Shown here one piece after another: positions 56,937 to 64,000 of a stretch of 64,000 nt of DNA; position 1 is the first letter of the stretch; the number at the start of each line of letters is the position of its first letter. The stretch is from an uncultured bacterium (GTDB taxonomy: Bacteria; Verrucomicrobiota; Lentisphaeria; Victivallales; UBA1829). The notes below the pieces were generated by a model that did no database searches, was not told where the DNA came from, and was given only the letters and a program-made list of their open reading frames with translations. The DNA is taken from NCBI GenBank assembly GCA_949297765.1, contig CASFTV010000018.1, forward strand, positions 1-64,000, read 5' to 3'. Position numbers and translations under genes: made by a program.

Positions 56937-58016
56937 TTATTGATTCAGGACGGGACGCCCGTCCTCATAAAGTACGAACTCGATTCCGATATCCACAACC
57001 GTCATGGGAAGATTCGCGGGGGACTCCATCTGACGGAAGAAGTTGTCGGCAAGGATTTTCGCCGGCTCCTCCAGTTTGCGAACGACCGCATAACCGGTGA
57101 AATTCATATCGGAAAACAGAACCAGATCTCCGCCGAAGACCCGGCATTGGCTGTCCACATCGAAATGCTCCTTCAGAAAATTCCAGAAGCAGTAACAGTT
57201 TCCCGTCATCAGGATGGCATCGAATGTCAAGCCGTAGTTCAGAAGCTGCCTGATCTGCCGCATGGCGGAATCGGGATCATCGTTCACCAGAATGCACTGC
57301 TCCACCGGGAAGCCGTGTTCCTCGCAGGACCGGCGAAGCCCGGCCAGGATCTCGGAATACAGTTCCTGCGAACAGTTGGTACTCAGGATCAGCGGATGTT
57401 TCCGCCCTTCGTCGAGAATCCGGTTCATGATCTGATAATGGTCTTCGACGAAATTCCAGCGGGCGGAGCTTGCATTCCCCGTCACAAATCCGACCTCGAT
57501 GATCGGAAGCCCCGATTCCCGCAGAATCCGGATCGTCTCTCCGTATTTCGGATCCGGAGAAAACCAGACCAGTCCATCCAGATTGTAATTGCGGATGATG
57601 TCCACCGCGTTCTCCGGAGTCCCCTGGAGATAGATGTTCTGGGCCGAAATACTGCCGGAACGCCGGAGAATCTCCTGCAGAAACGGCGAGGAGACCGCAA
57701 TGTGCTGACGGGAAAACAGCACATTGCAGCCATCTCCGGTCACAATGCCGATGATCTTCATTTCTCCCCAGTTGCCGAAACGGTCCGGAACAGTAAGATA
57801 TCCGCTTGTTCCGCAAGCAACAAGATGACCGTTCTCCGCAAGACTCTGGAGAGCCTTCAACGCCGTCGGATGCGACACGCCGAACATCTGCGCAAGTTTC
57901 CGCGCGGACGGAACCTTCTGCGGCTCGCTCCCCCCGCGGACAATCAGTTCCACCACATACTGACGGATCTTCATGAACTCGGTATTTGGATTTTCCAGAC
58001 GAACTGTCTTCACCAT
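56937..58016 (-). CDS. GntR-family-like regulator with LacI-like sensor domain
   Basis: This 359-residue protein has a winged helix (about 15-75; [20 protein letters not shown]) and a LacI-like effector domain ([34 protein letters not shown]). It is paralogous to the regulator at 37923. The ATG at 58016 is chosen because AGGTGG lies just upstream; GTG 58025 is the alternative. It heads the fifth regulator-pseudopilin cassette. The phased GTGGTA copies around its promoter and ribosome site suggest autoregulation. Confidence 0.9.
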   Translation of the reverse strand: MVKTVRLENPNTEFMKIRQYVVELIVRGGSEPQKVPSARKLAQMFGVSHPTALKALQSLAENGHLVACGTSGYLTVPDRFGNWGEMKIIGIVTGDGCNVLFSRQHIAVSSPFLQEILRRSGSISAQNIYLQGTPENAVDIIRNYNLDGLVWFSPDPKYGETIRILRESGLPIIEVGFVTGNASSARWNFVEDHYQIMNRILDEGRKHPLILSTNCSQELYSEILAGLRRSCEEHGFPVEQCILVNDDPDSAMRQIRQLLNYGLTFDAILMTGNCYCFWNFLKEHFDVDSQCRVFGGDLVLFSDMNFTGYAVVRKLEEPAKILADNFFRQMESPANLPMTVVDIGIEFVLYEDGRPVLNQ

Positions 58017-58017
58017 A

Positions 58018-58056
58018 GTTACCACCTGTTACCACCGTTTTCCATAATTATACCAC
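58018..58056. repeat. Helically phased GTGGTA repeats, candidate operator
   Basis: The plus-strand core TACCAC occurs at 58020-58025, 58030-58035 and 58051-58056, so the copies are 10 and 21 bases apart, one and two turns. The first two form tandem GTTACCACC copies overlapping the ribosome binding site; the third lies next to the -10. This suits cooperative binding of the encoded regulator. Confidence 0.55.
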
Positions 58057-58075
58057 AAACCTCTGTTTCTGTCAA
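58047..58075 (-). promoter_or_regulatory. Promoter of the regulator-pseudopilin-1573-residue triad
   Basis: Minus-strand TTGACA (58070-58075), 17 bases, TATAAT (58047-58052), a perfect consensus. Confidence 0.85.
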
Positions 58076-58204
58076 GCCCCCTTCCGGAAAAATTTGCAGA
58101 AATATTTTTTTCAGACGGATTCCGGATACGGATCGAAACCGGCGATGTGCTCTTTCCCTCCCCTCCTCACCCGGAAAAATTAATCAGGAAAGAGCGCAGA
58201 AAAC

Positions 58205-58233
58205 TTGCAATTCCTCCAACGGGAGCATATTGT
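58205..58233 (+). promoter_or_regulatory. Probable promoter of the LVIVD-repeat gene
   Basis: TTGCAA (58205-58210), 17 bases, TATTGT (58228-58233), upstream of the ATG at 58314. The rest of the divergent gap 58076-58204 holds nothing recognised. Confidence 0.5.
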
Positions 58234-58313
58234 ATGCAAATACATTTTCCGCAGAATCCGTCCGCCGGACGGAGCGGAAAACATCAAAGATCTTCAAAAA
58301 GGATCCCCAGAAA

Positions 58314-60272
58314 ATGAAAGACGCCCGTATTCCCCTCCGGCATGTTCCGGATTCCCCCGGATGTATCGCCCTGCTCCAGCATGGGAACTATCTTTATGCG
58401 GCGGGAAATGATGTCTTCTCCGTTTACGACATCCGCAAAGCGGACTCTCCCGTGCTGATCCGGAAACGCCGCGGATTCGGCCTCTGCCGTCAGTTTGCCG
58501 TTTCCGGAAACAGACTCTATCTGACCGCACGGGAATACGGAATGTGGATTTTCGATATTTCCGATCCGGGCGCCCCCCGTCGGATTCACCGCTATGACAC
58601 GGTGGAGCTGGCGACCGGAATCGCGGCGGCCGGCGATCTGGTTTTCATTCTCCAGCGGATATTCGGCGTGGAGATTCTGGACTGTTCCGATCCGCGCTGC
58701 CCGCGCCATCTTTCGCTGACCCGGACCCAGGAGGCGCAGTCGGCGGCCTATGCAGATGGAAAACTCTACATCGGCAACTGGGCGGGAGCGAATGTCCAGG
58801 TGATGGATGTCCGGGATCCGTACCATCCGAAAACCGTCGCAGCCGGAGAGCTCGGAGGATTCGGCGACGGCGTGGCGGTCGCGGACGGATACTGTTACGC
58901 CGCAACCGGACTCAATGCAAAAGGCTCCCGGGACAACTGTCTGATCGGCAACGGACACGGACTGGATATTTTCCGGATCGACGGAGATCATCTCCACCAT
59001 CTTTCGCGCGTCTCCTTTCCGCTGCTGAAGGTCAAAAGCAACGATTTCTGGACGGTCCGGATCTCCGGGAAAACGGCGTTCGTCGCGGACACCCACAACG
59101 GAGTCTTTGTCATCGACGTTTCGGATCCGGCGCACCCGCTCCAGACCGGACACATCGTTCTTCCCGAAGTGACCCGGATCGACGCCCGTCCGGAAGGACA
59201 GGTCACCCTCCGCATTCCGGACTGTGCCGGAAGCATCGCCGTCGGCCGCGGCGTTCTCTACATCGCGGGAGAGAAAACCGGACTGCATGTGGCAAAAATC
59301 AGAGGAGCGCGGGCGGAAAACATTCCGGAAACGGTTCTTCATGCCCCGGCAAAACCGTCGGTTCCGGAAGCGGAGATTCCGGGATTCCGGCAGTACGATC
59401 CCGGCGGACAGGTCCGCCGCGTCTGGATCGAAGGAAAGACGCTCTATACCGCCTGTTCGCATGCGGGAATCCGGATTTTCCGTCTGAACGGGGAAACGCT
59501 CCGGGAGACGAAAACGCTTCCGGTCCGATGCTCCTACGATGTCGTCGTCCGGGATGGACTTCTCTATTCGGCAGAAGGAATGGACGGACTTGCCGTCTAC
59601 GCGATCCGCGACGGCTTCCGCGAGCTCGGACGATGGAAACGCTCCGGCATCATTCTTCAGCTGATCCATCTTTCCGACAACGGCCGGTTCGCCGCCTGCG
59701 GAAGCCGCGGCGGAATTCTGCGGATTTTCGACGTCTCGAATCCGGCCGAGATCCGTCTTTCGCTCCGCCATCTGCACGGCGGTCAGATGTACGGCGACAC
59801 CTTCCCCGAACACGACTGGAATGACCGCATGCCGATGATCTGGCCGTACTGCGGACTCTCCTGGTATGATTTTTCCGGTCCGAAGGCGCGCCGGATCCGC
59901 GACGACCGAGCTCATGGAACCGGTCAGACACAGGGAATCACCCGTCTTCACAACCGTTTTCTGATGAACACGATGGAAAACAGCTTTCTGTTTCCGGATC
60001 CCTCCGACTGGGGAGAAACCGTCACCGGAATTCCCGGGAAGGGATGCGACGGCGTTCCGAGCGCCGATGGAGATCTGGTCGCCTTTTCCTGCCGCCGGGA
60101 CGGAACCGTCTCCCTGTTCCGGTTCCGCGGAAATTCCGCCGGAGAGATTCCGGAACGTGCGCTTTCCGGCCTGCGCGGCACTCCGGACCGCATCCGCTTC
60201 CTCGACGGACGGATGGTGATTCCCTGCGGACATCAGGGGCTTCTGATCGAAACAGAGGCGAAGTTCCGCTGA
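58314..60272 (+). CDS. LVIVD-repeat beta-propeller protein
   Basis: This 652-residue protein has many repeats of the LVIVD type: MWIFDISDPGAPRRIHRY, VEILDCSDPRCPRHLSLT, VQVMDVRDPYHPKTVAAG, VFVIDVSDPAHPLQTGHI and LRIFDVSNPAEIRLSLRH are successive copies. The start at 58314 is the first ATG in frame after the promoter; AAGGA is 12-15 bases upstream. No signal peptide is visible, unusual for this propeller family. It forms a single-gene unit diverging from the triad at 58016. It probably serves as a binding scaffold; an enzymatic role is not indicated. Confidence 0.85.
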   Translation: MKDARIPLRHVPDSPGCIALLQHGNYLYAAGNDVFSVYDIRKADSPVLIRKRRGFGLCRQFAVSGNRLYLTAREYGMWIFDISDPGAPRRIHRYDTVELATGIAAAGDLVFILQRIFGVEILDCSDPRCPRHLSLTRTQEAQSAAYADGKLYIGNWAGANVQVMDVRDPYHPKTVAAGELGGFGDGVAVADGYCYAATGLNAKGSRDNCLIGNGHGLDIFRIDGDHLHHLSRVSFPLLKVKSNDFWTVRISGKTAFVADTHNGVFVIDVSDPAHPLQTGHIVLPEVTRIDARPEGQVTLRIPDCAGSIAVGRGVLYIAGEKTGLHVAKIRGARAENIPETVLHAPAKPSVPEAEIPGFRQYDPGGQVRRVWIEGKTLYTACSHAGIRIFRLNGETLRETKTLPVRCSYDVVVRDGLLYSAEGMDGLAVYAIRDGFRELGRWKRSGIILQLIHLSDNGRFAACGSRGGILRIFDVSNPAEIRLSLRHLHGGQMYGDTFPEHDWNDRMPMIWPYCGLSWYDFSGPKARRIRDDRAHGTGQTQGITRLHNRFLMNTMENSFLFPDPSDWGETVTGIPGKGCDGVPSADGDLVAFSCRRDGTVSLFRFRGNSAGEIPERALSGLRGTPDRIRFLDGRMVIPCGHQGLLIETEAKFR

Positions 60273-60275
60273 TTT

Positions 60276-60302
60276 CCGTTTCTCCCGGTCCGGAGGAAAC
60301 GG
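60276..60302. terminator. Bidirectional hairpin between convergent genes
   Basis: CCGTTTCTCC pairs with GGAGGAAACGG (one bulge) around a short GC loop, between the LVIVD gene and the minus-strand SDR. T-runs are weak on both sides. Confidence 0.45.
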
Positions 60303-60308
60303 AACCGG

Positions 60309-61040
60309 TCAGAGATCGGCAAAGCGCGGACCGAGAATACGTCCGCCGTCGATCGTGTAATCCACGCCGGTGATGTATCCGGCATCGTCGGACGAGAGGA
60401 AGAGCAGCAGATCGGCGACCTCTCCGCCGCACCCGCATCGGCCGAGCCATGTTGCATTGGTCGGCTTTGGCGAATCGGCGATCATTCCGGGAGAGACACA
60501 GTTCACGGTGATGTTCTTTTTCGCCAGCTCCATCGCCAGCACTTTGGTCATCATGATGACACCGGCCTTGGAAACGGAATATCCGCAGTACCGGGGCAGT
60601 CCCGTTTCGCCGGCAATCGAACCGAGATTGAGGATCCGTCCATAGCCGTTCCGGAGCATCGAAGGAAGAAACGCCTTCGTGACGCGGAATGTTCCGTTCA
60701 GATTCAGATCAATCATCCGCGTCCACTGTTCCTCCGTCGTTTCGGAAAAGAGAGAAGGTGTCCAGACCCCGGCGTTGTTGACCAGAATATCCACGCGGGA
60801 AAAATCGGCAAGAATCCGCCCGGCGGCATCCTGAACACTTTCCGCATCCATGACATCCATCCGGTAGGCCCGGCAGACACCGCCTTTTTTCCGCAGGGAC
60901 TCCGCCGTCTCCTCCGCCTTCTCCCCGGAGAGATCCGCAAGCGCCACCGCGACCCCTTCTCCGCAGAACCGTTCCGCAAGAGCCTTTCCGATCCGTCCCG
61001 CCCCGCCGGTCACCACCGCCACTCTGTGATCGAATTTCAT
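60309..61040 (-). CDS. SDR-family oxidoreductase (FabG-like)
   Basis: This 243-residue classical SDR has TGGAGRIG (11-18), NNAG (88-91), S141 and Y154/K158 (YSVSK). MKFDHRVAVV is taken as the start; a longer frame extends upstream without a ribosome site. The C-terminus (GYITGVDYTIDGGRIL) is standard. An AraC gene lies directly upstream on the same strand, so regulation by it is likely. The substrate is unknown, probably a sugar or polyol. Confidence 0.92.
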   Translation of the reverse strand: MKFDHRVAVVTGGAGRIGKALAERFCGEGVAVALADLSGEKAEETAESLRKKGGVCRAYRMDVMDAESVQDAAGRILADFSRVDILVNNAGVWTPSLFSETTEEQWTRMIDLNLNGTFRVTKAFLPSMLRNGYGRILNLGSIAGETGLPRYCGYSVSKAGVIMMTKVLAMELAKKNITVNCVSPGMIADSPKPTNATWLGRCGCGGEVADLLLFLSSDDAGYITGVDYTIDGGRILGPRFADL

Positions 61041-61155
61041 TTGCACATTTCCTCTTTTTTGTTTCGGGTTTTCTCCTTCAATATAACACGAAACAGAAAA
61101 AACAGGAATTGCAGAAAAACTCTGTTTTATTGCATTTTTCCTTCGGAAGAAGAGA

Positions 61156-61986
61156 TCACTTCCGGCGGGGACGAAACGGTGTCGCACGGAATTCTCCGGG
61201 AGTCATTCCCGTGTTCCGGCGGAATATTCGGCAGAAATACTGAACGGAGGAGAAGCCGGCCAAGCGTGCCGCCTCTTCCACCGCCGCGCCGTTCACCAGC
61301 AGACTTTGAGCTCGTCCCAGCCGGATGGAATTCAGGCAGTGCATCGGAGAATCTCCGGTCTCCGCCTTGAAATTCGCCGCAAAACGGCTTTCCGAAAGGC
61401 CGGCAAACGACGCAAGATCCGCTACTCCGAGCGGTTCGGCAAAATGCTCCTCCATATACTCCAGAGTCCGCAGCAGAACCGGAGAAATCCGCCGGACCGG
61501 TCCCTCCTCCTCCCCCAGCGATTCCAGCGCCCGGATGGAGAATTCCAGTCCGAGAGCAACCCGCCAACCTTTTCCGCAGGGGGTCGAATCCCCGGCTTTT
61601 GTCAGGAAATCCCGCAGAATTCTCTTCAGATCGCAGAGTTCCATTCCGCCGTGCCGCACCACGCCACGCCGCAGATTGAACCGCTCCGCAAACTCCGGCA
61701 GAAGATCCGGCGGAAAGCGGCGGAAAAAAATCTGGAGCGCCCGTGAACGGGAACTATCGCTTCCCGCATCGTGCAGGACACCGGGCGCCATCAGCACCCA
61801 CTCCCCGGGACGCAGACAGACAATCCCATCCTCCGTGCGGAAACGGAATTCCCCGAACACCGACGCCGTCAGCTGCCACGCCGAGTGACGGTGCATCTCC
61901 GCCTGATACCTCGACGTGTACAGAAGGGTCTCGAACCAGAGCCACGGCTCCGGCATCGACAAATGACTGCCCGAACAGTTCAACAT
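61156..61986 (-). CDS. AraC-family transcriptional regulator
   Basis: This 276-residue protein has a cupin sensor with HRHSAWQLTASVFGEFRF and LRPGEWVLMAPGVLHDAG. The C-terminal double helix-turn-helix (about 175-270) includes VADLASFAGLSESRFAANFK and AARLAGFSSVQYFCRIFRRN. It is followed on the same strand by the SDR gene, its probable target. Only about 90 bases separate it from carB, and a strong terminator insulates the two. Confidence 0.92.
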   Translation of the reverse strand: MLNCSGSHLSMPEPWLWFETLLYTSRYQAEMHRHSAWQLTASVFGEFRFRTEDGIVCLRPGEWVLMAPGVLHDAGSDSSRSRALQIFFRRFPPDLLPEFAERFNLRRGVVRHGGMELCDLKRILRDFLTKAGDSTPCGKGWRVALGLEFSIRALESLGEEEGPVRRISPVLLRTLEYMEEHFAEPLGVADLASFAGLSESRFAANFKAETGDSPMHCLNSIRLGRAQSLLVNGAAVEEAARLAGFSSVQYFCRIFRRNTGMTPGEFRATPFRPRRK

Positions 61987-62018
61987 TCCGCTCCGATCTC
62001 CTCTTATGGCGGAAGGAT

Positions 62019-62054
62019 AAAAAAGCCGTGAATGAGACCCCCATTCACGGCTTT
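62019..62054 (-). terminator. Rho-independent terminator of carB
   Basis: A 13-base perfect stem (62022-62034 with 62042-62054) around a seven-base loop is followed by a T-run on the minus strand. It lies 22 bases past the carB stop. Confidence 0.92.
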
Positions 62055-62076
62055 CCGGAAAAACTCTGAATTCCGC

Positions 62077-64000
62077 TTACTTTCCCGCCTGATACTCCTG
62101 CAGGGATTTCGGCAGAATGGCATTGCTGCGCGCAGCGGCAATTCCGGCAACCGTCGCATTGGCGGCGGCGATCGTGGTCATGTAGGCGATCTTCTGCTGG
62201 ATTGCCATCATGCGGATGTAGCTGTCATCCAGCTTCTCGCTGCGGTCTTTCGGCGTATTGATAATCAGCTGGAGGGCATGATTCTTAATCATGTCGCTGA
62301 TATCGGGACGCCCTTCGCCGAGCTTGTTGACCACCGTGTTCGGAATCGAATGCTCGTCCAGATATTTCGCCGTTCCGTCGGTCGCATAGAGCTTGAAGCC
62401 GAGCTCATTCAGCTTCTGCACAATCGGGAGAAGATATTCCCGTTCGCGCCGGTTGACCGAAATCAGCGCGGCTCCCTCCAGAGGCAGCGGAGCATTCGCC
62501 GCCTTCTGGCTCTTGAAGTAGGCCAGCTCGAAGCTGTCGGCAATGCCGAGAACCTCTCCGGTGGCGCGCATCTCCGGTCCCAGAATCGGATCGACTTCCG
62601 GGAACATGTTGAACGGGAAAACCGCCTCCTTCACGCCGTAGTAGTTCTTGCATTTGCGTTCCAGGTACGGAGCGAAATCGGTCAGCTTCTTTCCGAGCAT
62701 GAGACCGGTGGCGATCCGCGCAAGCGGAACACCCGTGATTTTCGCAACCAGAGGAACGGTCCGCGATGCACGCGGATTCGCTTCGATGATATACACCTTG
62801 TCGTGACAGACGGCGAACTGGACATTGAGAATGCCGTCCACCTTGAAGTCCTTCGCGATCAGCGCCGCATAATGTTCGATGGTGTCAAGATGCTTCTTCG
62901 GGATTGTGACCGGAGGCAGCACACACGCGGAATCGCCGGAGTGGATGCCGGCAAGTTCCACATGCTCCATCACGGTGGCCACGAACGTATCGGTTCCGTC
63001 GGAAAGCGCGTCGACCTCCGTTTCGGTTGCGTTGTCGAGGAAGCGGTCGACCAGCATCGGATACTCGGGACTGACCTGAATGGCTTCCACCGCGTACCGT
63101 TTCAGCGTTTCCTCGTCGTGAATGACCGCCATTCCGCGGCCGCCGAGCACGAACGACGGACGCACCATCACCGGATATCCGATCTTCCGGCCCAGAGCGA
63201 CAGCCTCCTCCAGCGAATGGGAGATTCCGCTTTCCGGCTGCGGAATTCCGAGCGCGATCATCCGTTCGCGGAAGTATTCGCGGTCCTCGGCGAGACGGAT
63301 TCCTTCCGGCTGCGTCCCGAGGATGTTCACTCCGGCATCCTTCAGCTGCTGAGCGATGTTCAGCGGAGTCTGTCCGCCGAACTGAACGATCACGCCCTCC
63401 GGCTTCTCCTTCTCGTAGACGGCCAGCACATCCTCCACCGTAAGCGGTTCAAAATAGAGCTTGTTGCTGGTATCGTAGTCGGTGGAAACCGTTTCCGGAT
63501 TGCAGTTGATCATGATGGATTCATAACCGGCATCCCGGAGTGCGAACGCCGCATGAACGCAGGTATAATCGAATTCGATACCCTGGCCGATCCGGTTCGG
63601 GCCGCCGCCAAGGATCATGATCTTCTTGTGTGCGGAAACCGGGACTTCGTCCCTGGCATCCTTTGCATAAGTGGAATAATAGTAGGCGGCGTTGTCCACT
63701 CCGGAGACCGGAACCGCGCAGAAGCTCGCCTTTACGCCGAGCGCAAGACGGCGTTCGCGAACGTCCTTTTCTGCCACTTTGAACAGATTGGCGAGATATT
63801 TGTCGGAGAATCCGTCGCGTTTCGCCTGCACCAGCAGATCATCGGGCAGCGATTCAAAATCGTGTTTTGCCAGATCCAGCTCCAGCGCGGCAAGTTCCGC
63901 CATCTGTTCGATGAAGTAGCGGGTGATCTTTGTCAGGCGGACGATGTCGTCCACGGAGACACCTTTCTTCAACGCCTCGTAAATCTGGAAGTAGCGTTCG
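62077..64000 (-). CDS. carB: Carbamoyl-phosphate synthase large subunit, C-terminal part (5' end outside the window)
   Basis: About 640 residues are visible. In order they are the tail of the first half and oligomerisation domain, the second synthetase half starting at KKIMILGGGPNRIGQGIEFD, the ATP-grasp loop (MVRPSFVLGGRGMAV) with ESGISHSLEEAV before it, IIEANPRASRTVP, and the C-terminal MGS-like allosteric domain (LNELGFKLYATDGTAKYLDE). The frame stays open to the window end (upstream residues ERYFQIYEALKKG), so the start lies beyond 64000. CarB makes carbamoyl phosphate for pyrimidine and arginine synthesis in the cytoplasm. It is the only clear core gene here and marks the right boundary of the accessory region. 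Confidence 0.97.
   Translation of the reverse strand, partial: ERYFQIYEALKKGVSVDDIVRLTKITRYFIEQMAELAALELDLAKHDFESLPDDLLVQAKRDGFSDKYLANLFKVAEKDVRERRLALGVKASFCAVPVSGVDNAAYYYSTYAKDARDEVPVSAHKKIMILGGGPNRIGQGIEFDYTCVHAAFALRDAGYESIMINCNPETVSTDYDTSNKLYFEPLTVEDVLAVYEKEKPEGVIVQFGGQTPLNIAQQLKDAGVNILGTQPEGIRLAEDREYFRERMIALGIPQPESGISHSLEEAVALGRKIGYPVMVRPSFVLGGRGMAVIHDEETLKRYAVEAIQVSPEYPMLVDRFLDNATETEVDALSDGTDTFVATVMEHVELAGIHSGDSACVLPPVTIPKKHLDTIEHYAALIAKDFKVDGILNVQFAVCHDKVYIIEANPRASRTVPLVAKITGVPLARIATGLMLGKKLTDFAPYLERKCKNYYGVKEAVFPFNMFPEVDPILGPEMRATGEVLGIADSFELAYFKSQKAANAPLPLEGAALISVNRREREYLLPIVQKLNELGFKLYATDGTAKYLDEHSIPNTVVNKLGEGRPDISDMIKNHALQLIINTPKDRSEKLDDSYIRMMAIQQKIAYMTTIAAANATVAGIAAARSNAILPKSLQEYQAGK

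Overview
The window looks like a piece of chromosome from an anaerobic, polysaccharide-degrading member of the Lentisphaerota (Victivallis-like) within the Planctomycetes-Verrucomicrobia-Chlamydiae group. This is an inference from gene content. Seven secreted pseudopilin genes with the N-terminal FTLIELL signal and a C-terminal H-X9/11-DG-like motif sit among very large secreted glycoside hydrolases and one-component GntR/LacI-type regulators. No ribosomal RNA, tRNA, CRISPR array, insertion sequence or phage gene was seen. The only core housekeeping gene is carB, at the right edge.

Layout. 1-9256: two head-to-head regulator-pseudopilin units. The left one runs off the window; the right one continues into a 1166-residue secreted clan-A glycosidase and a cytosolic GH42 beta-galactosidase. 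9283-14790 (minus): a six-gene catabolic operon (Gfo/Idh/MocA oxidoreductase, SelA-like PLP ammonia-lyase, RidA, N-acyl-amino-acid deacylase, a shortened DHDPS/KDG-aldolase-type protein, SDR), with a divergent AraC regulator. 15910-22364: a secreted chagasin-like protein, then a minus-strand operon of GH63-like glycosidase, pseudopilin and secreted glycosidase. 22516-30751: a LysR regulator and a divergent run of nine genes for mostly exported redox-type proteins, several with twin-arginine (Tat) signals. 30843-32142: a LemA/TPM pair. 32383-42429: two back-to-back regulator-pseudopilin-glycosidase triads. 42430-43246: no intact gene, possibly decayed coding DNA. 43247-49711: AraC, giant glycosidase, GH13 and pseudopilin. 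50373-51119: a methyltransferase. 51357-58016: a fifth regulator-pseudopilin unit, ending in a 1573-residue secreted protein of unknown function. 58314-61986: an LVIVD-repeat propeller, an SDR and an AraC regulator. 62077-64000: carB (partial).

How the genes may work together. The recurring unit is a sugar-responsive regulator, a pseudopilin and a large exported hydrolase, with the pseudopilin start codon usually overlapping the preceding stop by four bases (ATGA). It resembles a polysaccharide utilisation locus in which a dedicated pseudopilin replaces the SusC/SusD pair of Bacteroidota. No transporter or secretion-machine gene is present in the 64 kb. The six-gene operon reads as a route from N-acylated amino-sugar acids to keto-deoxy acids. 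The redox cluster appears to act in the cell envelope.
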